54,370 nucleotides of DNA from Streptosporangiales bacterium (GTDB lineage Bacteria; Actinomycetota; Actinomycetes; Streptosporangiales; WHST01), in assembly GCA_009379955.1 (NCBI GenBank), contig WHST01000033.1, forward strand, positions 1-54,370, in the 5' to 3' direction. The position numbers and the translations under genes were made by a program. Positions 33,927 to 44,250 of this stretch are shown in pieces. The notes beneath the pieces are model-generated. The model did no database searches. It was not told the origin of the DNA and worked only from the letters and a program-made list of their open reading frames with translations. Each line of letters starts with the position of its first letter. Position 1 is the first letter of the stretch.

Positions 33927-34625
33927 ATGTCGCCTCGGCCGAAGGCTCGCGGTTATCCGCCTGACGACTCATCGGTCTCCCTCTACGAGAGGCTGAAGCG
34001 GGCGATCATCACGGGTGAGCTGGAGCCCGGCCAACCACTCGTCGAGGCGACGCTGGCGGAGTGGTACGGCGTCAGTCGTACGCCGGTGAGAGAGGCGCTG
34101 ACCCGACTCGACCAGGACGGTCTCGTCAGCCGTACCGAGCGCGGGCTCGTCGTGCGTGAGCGCAGCCACGAGGAGATACTCGACATCTACGAGATCCGCA
34201 TCGTGCTCGAGTCGATGGCCGCCCGGGTGGCGGCCGCCCGCCGCAGCGCGCTCGACGTGATGAACCTCCGGAACCAGTTGGCGGCCCTCGAGGCGTTGGA
34301 GCCCGACGACGAGCACGCCGTCACGGACGCGAACAGCGCGCTGCACCGCGCCATCTGGCTGGCCGGCCACAACGGTCCGCTCGTCGAGATCCTCGACCGG
34401 CTCAACCATCACGTCTCGGCCAGATACCCCAAGACGACCCTTTCGCACCCCGGGCGGTGGGAAGAGGCCAACAAGGAGCACGACGCGATCGTCGACGCGA
34501 TCGAGCGACAGGACATGACCCTGGCGAGTGAGCTCGCCGCGTCGCACTTCAGCGCCGCGCGCGACGTACGGCTGCGGATCTGGACGGACGAGCCCGGCGG
34601 CGCCCCGTCGACCAGCAGGGGTTGA
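33927..34625 (+). CDS. GntR-family regulator, FadR/FCD subfamily
   Basis: This is 232 residues; GAGAGGGAGGG just upstream of the ATG supports the start. The winged helix (about 18-82) includes AIITGELEPGQPLVEATLAEWYGVSRTPVREALTRLDQDGLV, and the FCD ligand domain (about 88-215) has the DANSALHRAIW and EHDAIVDAIERQD metal/ligand blocks. It is convergent with tctC and downstream of the dioxygenase gene. By position it most likely controls the TctBAC/ComA-like operon or hmgA. Which one cannot be decided from sequence. Confidence 0.93.
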   Translation: MSPRPKARGYPPDDSSVSLYERLKRAIITGELEPGQPLVEATLAEWYGVSRTPVREALTRLDQDGLVSRTERGLVVRERSHEEILDIYEIRIVLESMAARVAAARRSALDVMNLRNQLAALEALEPDDEHAVTDANSALHRAIWLAGHNGPLVEILDRLNHHVSARYPKTTLSHPGRWEEANKEHDAIVDAIERQDMTLASELAASHFSAARDVRLRIWTDEPGGAPSTSRG

Positions 34626-34649
34626 CGGGACGCCTGCCGCCGCTCGTCG

Positions 34650-35633
34650 CTAAATTCCGAAGTTCTTGGACGCAGTCTTGACGAGTTTCTCCTGGTCTGT
34701 CCAGAACTCGATGAACTTCGGTCCGTCGAGAAACTGACGCTCGACGAAAGTCGACTCGTTCCGCTTTGCATAGGCGGAATCCTTGCTGACGTTCCGCATG
34801 GCGTCCTCGAGTCCCTTTCTGATGTTCTCCGGCGTCCCCTTCGACATCGTGATCCCGAACCTGTTGGGCGAGAGGATCTCGACGCCCTGTTCCTTGGCGG
34901 TGGGCGCGTCGGGGACGAGCGTGCTGCGCTTCTCGTCGAACACGGCGAGAACGCGGAACTTCCCCGACTTGACCTGGGGCATCACGCCGGACAGTGCGCC
35001 GCAGTAGAAGTCCACGTCTCCCGCCATCAGCGCCTGGACCTTCTCCGACCCGCCGTTGAACGTGACCGTGTTGAAGGTCACGCCCTCCGTGCTCTTGAGC
35101 TGGCTGTAGACGACGGCGTCGTCGGCCGCGCCGTCGAACGCCGCGTTGAGCTTGCCCGGCTTGGCCTTCGCGGCCTTGATCACGTCCTGCAGGCTCTTGT
35201 ACGGCGAGTCGGTCCTGGCGACGAGGGTGTTGGGTGTGTAGCCGAGGGCACCGACCGGGAGGAAGTCGCTGCGGTCGAACGGCGCCTTCTCGCCGGTGTA
35301 GACGTAGTTGAGCCCGCTCGGCATGCCGATGACGGAGATCGTCGAACCGTTCTTGGGCTGTCCGAGCATGTACGACTGGGCGATCTGGGTGCCGGCACCG
35401 GGCTTGTTGACCACCTGGAACCGTGCGCCGGTCTCCTTGCTCAGGCCGTCGGCGAGTACCCGGGCCCACGTGTCGGTCGTGCCTCCCGGGGAGAAGCCGA
35501 CGATCATCTGGACGGTCTGGCCCTTGCGTGGGTAGGCGGCCGCACCGTCCTTCGTCGCGCCGCCACCTGTCGCGCCGCCGCAGCCCGCGGCGAGGAGACA
35601 CAACGCCAGCAGCGCCGTGAGGGATCGCTTCAT
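34650..35633 (-). CDS. tctC: tripartite tricarboxylate transporter solute-binding lipoprotein (TctC/Bug family)
   Basis: This is 327 residues. A lipoprotein signal ends in the lipobox LAAGC (C18), so the mature protein is anchored outside the membrane. The Bug fold begins VQMIVGFSPGGTTDTWARVLAD, whose loop binds the substrate carboxylate through water and backbone contacts. NKPGAGTQIA and the second-lobe LMAGDVDFYCGAL are typical. It delivers an organic acid to TctAB. The start overlaps the tctA stop by ATGA, making it the last gene of the minus-strand operon. Confidence 0.95.
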   Translation of the reverse strand: MKRSLTALLALCLLAAGCGGATGGGATKDGAAAYPRKGQTVQMIVGFSPGGTTDTWARVLADGLSKETGARFQVVNKPGAGTQIAQSYMLGQPKNGSTISVIGMPSGLNYVYTGEKAPFDRSDFLPVGALGYTPNTLVARTDSPYKSLQDVIKAAKAKPGKLNAAFDGAADDAVVYSQLKSTEGVTFNTVTFNGGSEKVQALMAGDVDFYCGALSGVMPQVKSGKFRVLAVFDEKRSTLVPDAPTAKEQGVEILSPNRFGITMSKGTPENIRKGLEDAMRNVSKDSAYAKRNESTFVERQFLDGPKFIEFWTDQEKLVKTASKNFGI

Positions 35634-37186
35634 TGCGGATCTCCGTTTCTGTCGAGCTCACTCGTTCGTGCCTCGTCGTCGACCTGCGACGCCGAGGCGA
35701 TGGATCGGTGTGCGTTCCTCCCGCGGATCGTGGTGACGACCTTCGCGATCACCACCGCGCCGAGCAGGCCGTACGCCACGACGCAGACCGGGCCGGCGAG
35801 GAGGCCGGTGTAGTCGCCGTGCTGGATCGACAGCGCACGGCGGAAGTTCGACTCCAGCAGCGGTCCGAGCACGAGCGTGAGGGCGAGCGGGGCCACAGGG
35901 ACCTCGATCCGCCGCAGGGCGAAGCCGACCAGCCCGGCGATCCACATGACCAGCACGTCGAACATGCTGTTGTTGATGCTGTACGTGCCGAGTGTCATGA
36001 ACACGAGCGTCACGCAGTACAGGACCTGGGTGGGTATCCGCAGGAAGTGCACCCACACCCGGACGAGCGGCAGGCTCAGCACGAGCAGGATCACGTTGGA
36101 CACGAAGAGGCTCGCGATGAGCCCCCAGGCGATGTCGGGATGCTGCGCGAAGAGCAGCGGGCCGGGCTGGAGTCCGTTGATCGTGAACGCGCCGAGGAGG
36201 ATCGCCATCGTCGTGGACGACGGGATGCCGAGGGTGAGCAGCGGGATGTAGTTGGACATGCCGAGCGCGTTGTTCGTCGTCTCCGGTCCCGCGACGCCCT
36301 GGATCGCGCCGCGGCCGAACCGCTCCGGGTGCTTCGAGACCCGCTTCTCGATCACGTAGGAGATGAACGTCCCCGCGGCGGCCGGTGACCCGGGCACGAG
36401 CCCGAAGAAGAAGCCGAGGACGGTGCCACGGGCGATCGAGCCGCTCGACTCCTTCAGGTCCTGCCTCGTCATGCGGACCGGACCGATGTTGCCGGAGAAG
36501 TCGATCGCGGCCTTGCGCCCGATGCTCTCCAGGATCTCCGCCAGGCCGATGATGCCGATCGCCACCGTGATGAACGAGATGCCGTCCTGCAGGTCGAGGC
36601 CGCCTCCGGTGAACCTGGGTGTGCCCGTCACCGGGTCGAGTCCCACGATGCCCACGAACAGGCCGAGGCCCGCGGCGACGAGACCCTTCACGACGGAGCG
36701 CCCGGTGAGCGCGACGACGAGCGACAGCGCCAGCAGGCTGAGCGCGAAGAGCTCGGGCGGACGCAGCTCCAGCGCGACGCTGGCGAAGTGCGTGGAGAAC
36801 ACCAGCCCCACGAACGCGACGGTGCCACCGACGAACGAGCCGACGGCGGCGATCGCCAGCGCCTTGCCCGCCTTGCCCTGCTTGGTCATCTGGTAGCCGT
36901 CGATGCAGGTCGCCACCGAGGAGACCTCGCCGGGAACGTTCAGCAGCACCGACGTGATCGTGCCGCCGTACATCGACCCGTAGTAGATCGCCGCGATCAT
37001 GATGGTCGACCCCGTCGGTCCGACGACGAAGGCGAGCGGCAGCAGCAGTGAGGTGGCCGCGGCAGGGCCGAATCCCGGGATGACGCCGGTCAGCATTCCG
37101 AGGAGGCAGCCCAGCATCGCGAACGCCAGGTTCGCGGGCGTCAGGATGTGCTCGAAACCCGCGAGGAGAAGGTCGAGGGTGCTCAT
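35630..37186 (-). CDS. tctA: tripartite tricarboxylate transporter large permease (TctA)
   Basis: This is 518 residues with about 11-12 membrane helices, close to the family length of 500. The signature [20 protein letters not shown] lies near the N-terminus. The internally repeated [21 protein letters not shown] motif and the [32 protein letters not shown] region are all present. TctA forms the sodium-coupled translocation path for carboxylates. Overlaps of ATGA with both tctB and tctC indicate tight coupling. Substrate is unknown. Confidence 0.96.
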   Translation of the reverse strand: MSTLDLLLAGFEHILTPANLAFAMLGCLLGMLTGVIPGFGPAAATSLLLPLAFVVGPTGSTIMIAAIYYGSMYGGTITSVLLNVPGEVSSVATCIDGYQMTKQGKAGKALAIAAVGSFVGGTVAFVGLVFSTHFASVALELRPPELFALSLLALSLVVALTGRSVVKGLVAAGLGLFVGIVGLDPVTGTPRFTGGGLDLQDGISFITVAIGIIGLAEILESIGRKAAIDFSGNIGPVRMTRQDLKESSGSIARGTVLGFFFGLVPGSPAAAGTFISYVIEKRVSKHPERFGRGAIQGVAGPETTNNALGMSNYIPLLTLGIPSSTTMAILLGAFTINGLQPGPLLFAQHPDIAWGLIASLFVSNVILLVLSLPLVRVWVHFLRIPTQVLYCVTLVFMTLGTYSINNSMFDVLVMWIAGLVGFALRRIEVPVAPLALTLVLGPLLESNFRRALSIQHGDYTGLLAGPVCVVAYGLLGAVVIAKVVTTIRGRNAHRSIASASQVDDEARTSELDRNGDPQ

Positions 37187-37764
37187 GGTCCGATGCCCAA
37201 CCGTGTCAGCACGGTCAGCAGACCGAACGGATCGGGCAGGAAGATGCCGAGCACCTGCAGGCCGTAACAGGCCACCAGCGTCCCGACGAGCGAGAGCACG
37301 AAGCTACGGACCGGGCGGGCGCGGGCCACGACGATGAGCAGGCCGGTGAGGTACACGGTGAGGACGGGAACGATGCCGAGCCGTTCGGTGAACGCCGCCG
37401 TGAGGCCGCTCCAGACCACGACGAAGAGGATCCGCACCCGACCGCCATCGTCGATGCTCTCGTCCGTGGACGCGGTGGCGTCGTCGTCCTCGGTGACGGG
37501 GCGGCGTGCCGCGACGTTCCCCTGGAGGAGCCAGATCACGGACAGGACGCCGAGCATGGCCGAGACGAGGGCGGGGAAGAAGCCGGGGCCGATCTGGTTA
37601 CCGCTGCGCAGGCCGTAGCCGACGGACACGACGAGGGCGAGGGCGGACGCGACGAGCACGACCGCCGCCGCGATGCGGTCGGCCGTGTGCGGACCGGTGT
37701 GCCGGCCCACCCGCTCGGTGAGTCTGGCCACCCACGTCGTGACCGCCGTCGTCCTCGTCGGCAT
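37183..37764 (-). CDS. tctB: tripartite tricarboxylate transporter small permease (TctB)
   Basis: This is 193 residues with four membrane segments (about 30-50, 62-82, 110-135, 158-178). The family motif IGPGFFPALVSAMLGVLS is at about 57-74. TctB partners TctA in the membrane. An acidic Asp/Glu/Thr loop (EDDDATASTDESIDDGG) separates helices two and three. It overlaps tctA by 4 bp and follows the ComA-like gene by 16 bp in the same direction. Confidence 0.92.
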   Translation of the reverse strand: MPTRTTAVTTWVARLTERVGRHTGPHTADRIAAAVVLVASALALVVSVGYGLRSGNQIGPGFFPALVSAMLGVLSVIWLLQGNVAARRPVTEDDDATASTDESIDDGGRVRILFVVVWSGLTAAFTERLGIVPVLTVYLTGLLIVVARARPVRSFVLSLVGTLVACYGLQVLGIFLPDPFGLLTVLTRLGIGP

Positions 37765-37780
37765 CGAGGTGGACCTGTGC

Positions 37781-38617
37781 CTATGCCTGCGCCGGCGTCC
37801 GGAACAGGTCGCCCACCGCGGTGCCCGTGCGGGACACCAGGGTGGGGAAGAGGGAGTACCCGACCTCGCTGCCGATCCCGTGACGGAACGGTTCGAGCTT
37901 CGACGGCACGTGGAACGGTGCGATGTTGGGGCCGAGGTTGACCTCCGGGCCCAGCGTCTCGATCAGCCACACCTGGTGCGCCAGGGTCTCCGCCTCGAAC
38001 ACGAGGTGCTGGAGACCGACCCGCTCCGCGAGCTCCGCGACCCGGGGTGCGGTGTCGCTCTCGCCCGCCGGTCCGAGCGCGGCGTCGAGCTGCCAGCGTT
38101 CGACGATGATGCGGTGCGCGCCGGCGTCCAGCAGGCGCCCGATGTCATGGGCGGCCTCGTCGACGTCGAGCGCCGTGCGCTGGAACTTCTTGCCGTACTC
38201 GTACAGCACCTCGAACCCGCGCTGCGCGGCGAGCCCGATCACGGCCGCGAGCTGCTCGGTGTCGAGCGGCACCATCGAGCTCGAGACCTCGACGGCCGTC
38301 AGCCCGTAGTCGGTCATCGTGTCGAGTGCCTGTTCCGTCCGGCCGTGCAGGTGCGCGGCCTCGAGGACCGTGCCACCGAGGAAGGTCCGTACCTGCGCGT
38401 CCGTGCACAGCCGTATCTTCGCGCGCAGCTCGTCGGGAGGCAGGTACCAGGTCACGAACTGGCGGAACTTCAGGTAGTCGAGCACGTGCCCATAGCTGCC
38501 GAGCAGGCCGTCGAGCTCGGCAGTGGGCATGCCGTCGTCCCTGACCATGGTGATCCCTGTCGAGCGGGGCTTGCCCGGACGTACGGGCAGGTGCTCGAAG
38601 AACAACGGGTTGTCCAT
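37781..38617 (-). CDS. phosphosulfolactate synthase (ComA)-like TIM-barrel protein
   Basis: This is 278 residues from the ATG at 38617. It follows archaeal ComA block by block: [54 protein letters not shown] and [19 protein letters not shown] then VNLGPNIAP. ComA joins sulfite to phosphoenolpyruvate, making phosphosulfolactate for coenzyme M. Some blocks differ (KFRQF for [13 protein letters not shown] for NLANIAF), so the reaction may be different. It heads the operon with tctBAC. A sulfonate or carboxylate substrate fits that context, but this is inference. Confidence 0.8.
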   Translation of the reverse strand: MDNPLFFEHLPVRPGKPRSTGITMVRDDGMPTAELDGLLGSYGHVLDYLKFRQFVTWYLPPDELRAKIRLCTDAQVRTFLGGTVLEAAHLHGRTEQALDTMTDYGLTAVEVSSSMVPLDTEQLAAVIGLAAQRGFEVLYEYGKKFQRTALDVDEAAHDIGRLLDAGAHRIIVERWQLDAALGPAGESDTAPRVAELAERVGLQHLVFEAETLAHQVWLIETLGPEVNLGPNIAPFHVPSKLEPFRHGIGSEVGYSLFPTLVSRTGTAVGDLFRTPAQA

Positions 38618-38662
38618 CGCACTCCTGTCGGGCTCGAGACTGCGGGATACTGTCCGGCAATC

Positions 38663-38692
38663 TGTGCACACCGAACTGTACGCTTCGTATAC
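38663..38692. promoter_or_regulatory. palindromic sites in the ComA-like/SDR divergent promoter region
   Basis: The 144 bp between the divergent ComA-like and SDR genes holds TGTGCACA (38663-38670) and TTCGTATACCAT centred on GTATAC (38687-38692). The second resembles sites bound by some FCD-type GntR proteins. This is a visual guess at regulator sites. Confidence 0.3.
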
Positions 38693-38761
38693 CATGTGCG
38701 CTACGGCTCTGGCACCGGATTTCGCGGCCCGGCCGTGCCGGCCCCTCGGAGAGGTGGACTG

Positions 38762-39514
38762 ATGGAGCTCGACATCGACGGACGCGCCGGCCTGGTCACC
38801 GGAGCAACGAGCGGCATCGGTCGTGCCACGGCCGTCGCGCTGGCGGCCGAAGGCGTCCGCCTCGCCGTCCAGGGCAGGCGCAAGGAGCAGCTCGACGAGC
38901 TCGCCGGCGAGATCGAGGCGAGTGGCGGTCGCCGCCCGGCCGTCGTCGTGTGCGAGCTGCTGGACGCCGACGCCGCGGAGGTCGTCGCGCGCGCGGCGAC
39001 GGAGGCCCTCGGCTCGGTCGACATCCTGGTGAACAACGCCGGGGGCAGCAGGCCGCTGGGGGTCGATGCCACCGACGAGGCGTGGGACGAGGCGACCACG
39101 CTCAACTTCACCCGCCACCGCCAGCTCGCCACGAGGCTCCTGCCCGCGATGCGGTCGGCGGGCTGGGGCCGGATCATCAACATCACGGGCAAGTCCGAGC
39201 CGCCCACCGTCAACGGAGCGGTCGTGGCCAAGGCCGCGGTGATGTCCTGGTCGAAGGGTCTGTCGCGCGACGTCGGCCACGACGGGGTCACCGTGAACTG
39301 CGTGGCGCCGGGGAAGATCATGAGCGACCAGATCCTGCGCAACTACAGCCCCGAGTTTCGCGAACGCCAGGCCGCCGACGACATCCCCGTCGGCAGGTAC
39401 GGTCAGCCTGTGGACGTCGCGAACCTCGTCTGCTATCTGGCGTCCGAGCGGGCCGCGTACCTCACGGGCATCGTGGTCCCCGTCGACGGAGGCATGCGCC
39501 GCCACTCGTTCTGA
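38762..39514 (+). CDS. SDR-family protein lacking the catalytic tyrosine
   Basis: This is 250 residues from the ATG at 38762, eight bases after GGAGAGG. The cofactor motif TGATSGIG, the NNAGG motif and the C-terminal [12 protein letters not shown] of the FabG-type SDRs are present. In the active-site block, [20 protein letters not shown], the Lys is kept but the Tyr four residues before it is Ala (A-V-V-A-K). The catalytic Ser position is also changed. It can still bind NAD(P), but standard SDR chemistry should fail unless another residue helps. It diverges from the ComA-like/tct operon and precedes cysS by 47 bp. Confidence 0.88.
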   Translation: MELDIDGRAGLVTGATSGIGRATAVALAAEGVRLAVQGRRKEQLDELAGEIEASGGRRPAVVVCELLDADAAEVVARAATEALGSVDILVNNAGGSRPLGVDATDEAWDEATTLNFTRHRQLATRLLPAMRSAGWGRIINITGKSEPPTVNGAVVAKAAVMSWSKGLSRDVGHDGVTVNCVAPGKIMSDQILRNYSPEFRERQAADDIPVGRYGQPVDVANLVCYLASERAAYLTGIVVPVDGGMRRHSF

Positions 39515-39561
39515 GCACGGGGGCCGACCGGCGACGTGGCGGTGCTCGTACCCTTGTGCGC

Positions 39562-40962
39562 GTGAGCCTACGTCTGTACGACACCGGTACCCGGTCCGTG
39601 CGCGGCTTCGAGCCGCTGAACCCGCCCACGGTGACGATGTACCTGTGTGGTGACACGGTCTACGCGCCGCCCCACATCGGGCACGCGCGCAGCAAGGTCG
39701 TGTTCGACGTGCTCGCGCGGTGGCTCGCGTTCTCCGGCCACGAGGTCGTGTTCGCGCGCAACATCACCGACATCGACGACAAGATCATCATGCGGGCCGC
39801 CGAGGAGCAGGTGCCCTGGTGGCAGGTGTCGCAGCGCAACATCCACGACATGCGGAGGGCGTACGACCTGCTGGGTCTCGCGCCGCCGACCGTGGAGCCA
39901 CTGGCGACCGCGCACATCCCGCAGATGATCGAGCTGATCCAGCGTCTCGTCGACAAGGGCCACGCGTACGCCAGCGGCGGCGACGTGTACTTCGACGTGC
40001 AGTCGCTGCCGGAGTACGGCAGCCTGTCCGGGCAGCGCCCCGACCAGATGGTCGAGACGGAGAGGACCGACCCGGAGCGGTCGAAGCGTAACCCGCTCGA
40101 CTTCGCGCTGTGGAAGAGCGAACGGCCCGGCGAGCCCGCCTGGGACACCCCGTGGGGACGCGGCCGACCCGGGTGGCACCTGGAGTGCTCGGCGATGGTG
40201 ACGACGTACCTCGGTCCCGAGTTCGACATCCACGGCGGCGGCACCGACATCGTCTTCCCGCACCACGAGAACGAGGTCGCGCAGTCGCACGGCGCGGGAG
40301 ACGCGTTCGCGCGCTTCTGGCTGCACAACGGCATGCTCAACCTCGGCTCGCGGAAGATGAGCAAGTCGCTCGGCAACACCCTGCTCATCACCGAGCTGGC
40401 CAAGAGGTGGCGCCCGGCCGAGCTGCGCTACTACCTCGTCGCGCCGCACTACCGCTCGTCGGTCGAGTACGCGGAGGAGCTGCTCGACGAGTCGGCCGCC
40501 GCGTACCGGCGCATCGAGGGGTATCTCGTCCGCGCGGTCGAGCTGGTGGGCGACGTCGAGCCGGCGGCCGAGGTGCCGCAGGGGTTCCGCGAGGCGATGG
40601 ACGACGACCTTGGCACGCCGCAGGCGATGGCCACGGTGCACAACGCGGTCCGCGACGGCAACGCCGCACTCGCGGCGGGCGACAAGGACACCACGGTGCG
40701 GTTGGTCGGCGAGCTGCGCGCGATGCTCGGCGTGCTCGGGCTCGACCCGTTCGCGAGCCCCTGGGTCGACCAGGGCGGCGACGACTCGCGGCTGCGCGAG
40801 GCACTCGGTCGCCTCGTCGAGGTCACGCTCGACCAGCGTCAGCAGGCCAGGGCACGCAAGGACTTCGCGACGGCCGACGCGCTGCGTGACGGCCTCGCGT
40901 CCGCGGGCGTCGTGGTCGAGGACACCCCGAACGGACCCCGCTGGTCCCTCGGAGACGGCTGA
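39562..40962 (+). CDS. cysS: cysteinyl-tRNA synthetase
   Basis: This is 466 residues from the GTG at 39562. It charges tRNA-Cys with cysteine. The HIGH motif is H38-I39-G40-H41, and zinc-binding C29 lies in YLCGDTVY. The GWHLECSAM and HHENEVAQS zinc-ligand blocks and the KMSKS motif (265-269) are intact. In many actinobacteria it directly follows ispF; here it is 36.8 kb downstream. rlmB starts five bases after its stop. No clear ribosome binding site is visible, so the message may be leaderless or coupled. Confidence 0.97.
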   Translation: MSLRLYDTGTRSVRGFEPLNPPTVTMYLCGDTVYAPPHIGHARSKVVFDVLARWLAFSGHEVVFARNITDIDDKIIMRAAEEQVPWWQVSQRNIHDMRRAYDLLGLAPPTVEPLATAHIPQMIELIQRLVDKGHAYASGGDVYFDVQSLPEYGSLSGQRPDQMVETERTDPERSKRNPLDFALWKSERPGEPAWDTPWGRGRPGWHLECSAMVTTYLGPEFDIHGGGTDIVFPHHENEVAQSHGAGDAFARFWLHNGMLNLGSRKMSKSLGNTLLITELAKRWRPAELRYYLVAPHYRSSVEYAEELLDESAAAYRRIEGYLVRAVELVGDVEPAAEVPQGFREAMDDDLGTPQAMATVHNAVRDGNAALAAGDKDTTVRLVGELRAMLGVLGLDPFASPWVDQGGDDSRLREALGRLVEVTLDQRQQARARKDFATADALRDGLASAGVVVEDTPNGPRWSLGDG

Positions 40963-40966
40963 ACCC

Positions 40967-41743
40967 ATGGCGTCTCCCAGGGGACGCCCGTCGCGGTCGT
41001 CACCCCGCGGGAGCGACGGCGGCGGCGACGTCGTCGCCGGCCGTAACCCGGTGGTCGAGGCGCTGCGATCGGCCGTCCCCGCGAAGGCGTTGTACGTCAC
41101 CGACGACGGCGACGTGCGGGTCGCCGAGGCGGTACGACTGGCGCGCGGAGCGGGCGTCGACGTCCGCCAGGTGTCCCGTCCCGAGCTCGACCGCCGCGCC
41201 GACGGCGTCCCGCACCAGGGCGTGCTCCTCGCCGTGCGGCCCTACGCGTACGCCGATCCAGGCGACCTGCTCCGCCGTGCCGGGGACGCCACAGCACTCG
41301 TCGTCGCGCTCGACGGCGTGACCGACCCGCACAACCTCGGAGCGATCGTGCGGTCGGCGGCGGCGTTCGGCGCGCACGGTGTGGTCGTGCCGGAACGCCG
41401 CGCCGCGGGCGTGACACCCGCGGTGTGGAAGGCGTCTGCGGGCACCGTCGCGAACCTGCCGGTCGCCCGCACGGTCAACCTGGTCAGGCAGCTGAGGGCG
41501 TACCAGCGCGACGGGCTGTTCGTGGTCGGGCTCGCCGGCGAGGCACGCACCGCACTCGCCGACTCGCGCCTCCTCGACGGGCCGCTGGTCCTCGTCGTCG
41601 GCGCCGAGGGTGCCGGCCTCTCGCGGCTGGTCCGCGAGGCCTGCGACGAGCTCGTCCACGTGCCCATCGCGCCCGCCGCCGAGTCGCTCAACGCGAGCGT
41701 CGCCGCCGGCGTCGCGCTGTACGAGATCGCCCGCGCCCGCTAG
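40967..41743 (+). CDS. rlmB: 23S rRNA 2'-O-ribose methyltransferase, SpoU/TrmH family (RlmB-like)
   Basis: This is 258 residues. A short basic tail leads to the substrate-binding domain (about 23-95, VVAGRNPVVEALRS). The SpoU methyltransferase domain with its C-terminal trefoil knot follows: NLGAIVRSAAAFGAHGVVVP, LVVGAEGAGLSRLV and SLNASVAAGVALYE, which bind S-adenosylmethionine. RlmB methylates G2251 of 23S rRNA in E. coli; the exact site here is assumed. It forms an operon with cysS. A family A double-hairpin repeat follows 24 bp after its stop. Confidence 0.94.
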   Translation: MASPRGRPSRSSPRGSDGGGDVVAGRNPVVEALRSAVPAKALYVTDDGDVRVAEAVRLARGAGVDVRQVSRPELDRRADGVPHQGVLLAVRPYAYADPGDLLRRAGDATALVVALDGVTDPHNLGAIVRSAAAFGAHGVVVPERRAAGVTPAVWKASAGTVANLPVARTVNLVRQLRAYQRDGLFVVGLAGEARTALADSRLLDGPLVLVVGAEGAGLSRLVREACDELVHVPIAPAAESLNASVAAGVALYEIARAR

Positions 41744-41766
41744 CCAGCACCGGCCGCCCTTGTCCC

Positions 41767-41840
41767 GTTGATCACGTCAACGTGATCAACAACGACTTCA
41801 CCTCGTGCCGGGACGAGGTGAAGTCCACGTTCGCGAGGTG
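41767..41840 (+). repeat. double-hairpin repeat, family A, copy 2
   Basis: First hairpin: GTTGATCACG (41767-41776), loop TCAA, CGTGATCAAC (41781-41790), identical in stem to copy 1. Second hairpin: GACTTCACCTCGT (41794-41806), loop GCCGGG, ACGAGGTGAAGTC (41813-41825), a 13 bp stem. Copy 1 (2800-2875) has the same order and orientation but pairs a slightly shifted register. It lies between convergent rlmB and the DUF4032 gene. Confidence 0.8.
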
Positions 41841-41854
41841 AGGCTCGGTGCGGC

Positions 41855-43075
41855 CTAGCCCGCCGCGCCGAGGACGGCCTTCTCGTCGGGCTTGTGCACG
41901 AGAACGTCGCGCACGTACGACGCGACGGCCGCCTCCAGGCCGACGTTGTGGCCCTGCTCCTCCGAGAGGTACCACCGGTGCTCGAGCGCCTCGTGGAACA
42001 CCTCGGCCGGCTCGAGCTTGCCGCGCAGGTCGCGGGGGACGGCCTCGACCGTGGGAACGAAGCTCTCGATGAGCCAGCGGTGCGCCACGACGAGCGGCGA
42101 CGGTGCGTCGCCGTCGGGGTACTTGGCGGCCCGGAACGCACGGATGTCGCTCATCAGCCGCCGTGCCTGGCGCTCCTGAACCGCGAGCCCGGTGAGCTCG
42201 TGCAACCGGCGCGCGTGCAGGCCAGGCTGGACGACCTCGGTGCGCACGACGAGGCGGCGTCCGGTGTCGTCGGTGCTGACCTGCAGCTCGGCCACGTCGT
42301 AGCCGAGGTCGTTGAGCCGGCGGACGCGCGAGTCGATCAGGTGTCGCTCGTCGGCGTCGAGCACCTCGACGCGGGTGAGCTCGCTCCACAGCTCGCTGTA
42401 GAGCCGTTCGAGCTCGGTCGCCGTGTCCAGCGGGTCGAGGCGCTCGTCGAGGAGCCCGGCCGCCTCGAGGTCGAGCAGGTCGCCGCTGATGTTCTCGGTC
42501 GCGATGGTGAGGTCGTTGCCGCGCATGCCGTCGCCGAGGTTGCCCTTCAGCTCCCCGGTCTCGGCGTCGACGAGGTAGGCGGCGAGCGCTCCCGCGTCGC
42601 GGCGGAACAGGGTGTTGGACAGCGAGCAGTCGGCCCAGTAGAAGCCGGTGAGGTGCAGCCGGACGAGCAGCTCGGCGAGCGCCTCGAGCAGGTTCTGTGC
42701 CGCGCTCGGGCGCAGGACCTGGGAGAACAGCGCGCGGTACGGCAACGAGAAGGTCAGGTGCCGGGTCACCAGCGCCGCGTCGAGCGGCTTCCCGTCGTCG
42801 TCGGTGCGGTCGGTGACGACGGCCACCGCCTCGACCGCGGGGATATCACGCCCGGCGAGGGCGCGGAGCAGCCGGAACTCGCGCTCCGCGGCGTGCTGCG
42901 AGGTCTCCTTGACGGCATAGACGACGCCGGCGTTGCGCACGAACCGGACGATGTGCCTGGACAGCCCACGGGGGTACGCGACGAGGTGGTCGGCGGGCCA
43001 CTCCTCGAGCGGCACCGACCACGGGAGGTCGAGCAACGCCGGGTCGGAAGGCCCAGCCGTCAGGTGCAGTCTCAC
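41855..43075 (-). CDS. DUF4032 protein with kinase-like N-terminal domain
   Basis: This is 406 residues. The first 180 residues follow a protein-kinase-like fold: K56 in VVYAVKETS, an Asp-x4-Asn loop (D149, N154 in WADCSLSNTLF) and D170 in AYLVDAETGEL as the metal-binding Asp. These match the lipopolysaccharide-kinase/RIO-like pattern found with DUF4032. The C-terminal part (about 215-395) is the helical DUF4032 region, including HRWLIESFVPTVEAVPRDLRGKLEPAEVFHE. It may phosphorylate a small molecule or protein; the target is unknown. It is downstream of, and parallel to, a Ser/Thr kinase gene. Confidence 0.87.
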   Translation of the reverse strand: MRLHLTAGPSDPALLDLPWSVPLEEWPADHLVAYPRGLSRHIVRFVRNAGVVYAVKETSQHAAEREFRLLRALAGRDIPAVEAVAVVTDRTDDDGKPLDAALVTRHLTFSLPYRALFSQVLRPSAAQNLLEALAELLVRLHLTGFYWADCSLSNTLFRRDAGALAAYLVDAETGELKGNLGDGMRGNDLTIATENISGDLLDLEAAGLLDERLDPLDTATELERLYSELWSELTRVEVLDADERHLIDSRVRRLNDLGYDVAELQVSTDDTGRRLVVRTEVVQPGLHARRLHELTGLAVQERQARRLMSDIRAFRAAKYPDGDAPSPLVVAHRWLIESFVPTVEAVPRDLRGKLEPAEVFHEALEHRWYLSEEQGHNVGLEAAVASYVRDVLVHKPDEKAVLGAAG

Positions 43076-43134
43076 GTCTGTCCAACGCCCCCGGCCGAGA
43101 GGGGCATTCCATCCGGGGAGAACCCGGTGGCCGA

Positions 43135-44133
<999 letters not shown>

Positions 44134-44190
44134 GTCCGCACCGTACCGGGCCGGGTCCGACAGCTACGGGCCCGCGCCTATGAGCGGGTG

Positions 44191-44215
44191 TTGACATCTG
44201 AAATATCACATGTCA
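44191..44215 (+). promoter_or_regulatory. -35-like element within an inverted-repeat operator upstream of the ABC/Mo-hydroxylase operon
   Basis: TTGACA at 44191-44196 is a perfect -35 hexamer. It overlaps an inverted repeat, TGACAT (44192-44197) and ATGTCA (44210-44215), around an A/T-rich centre that itself contains TGA-AATA-TCA. This looks like an operator for the FCD-type GntR encoded in the operon. The -10 would fall at about 44214-44219 (CAGAGT, weak). Confidence 0.55.
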
Positions 44216-44250
44216 GAGTCGCCTTCATTGGATGCACCCGAGGAGGGCTC

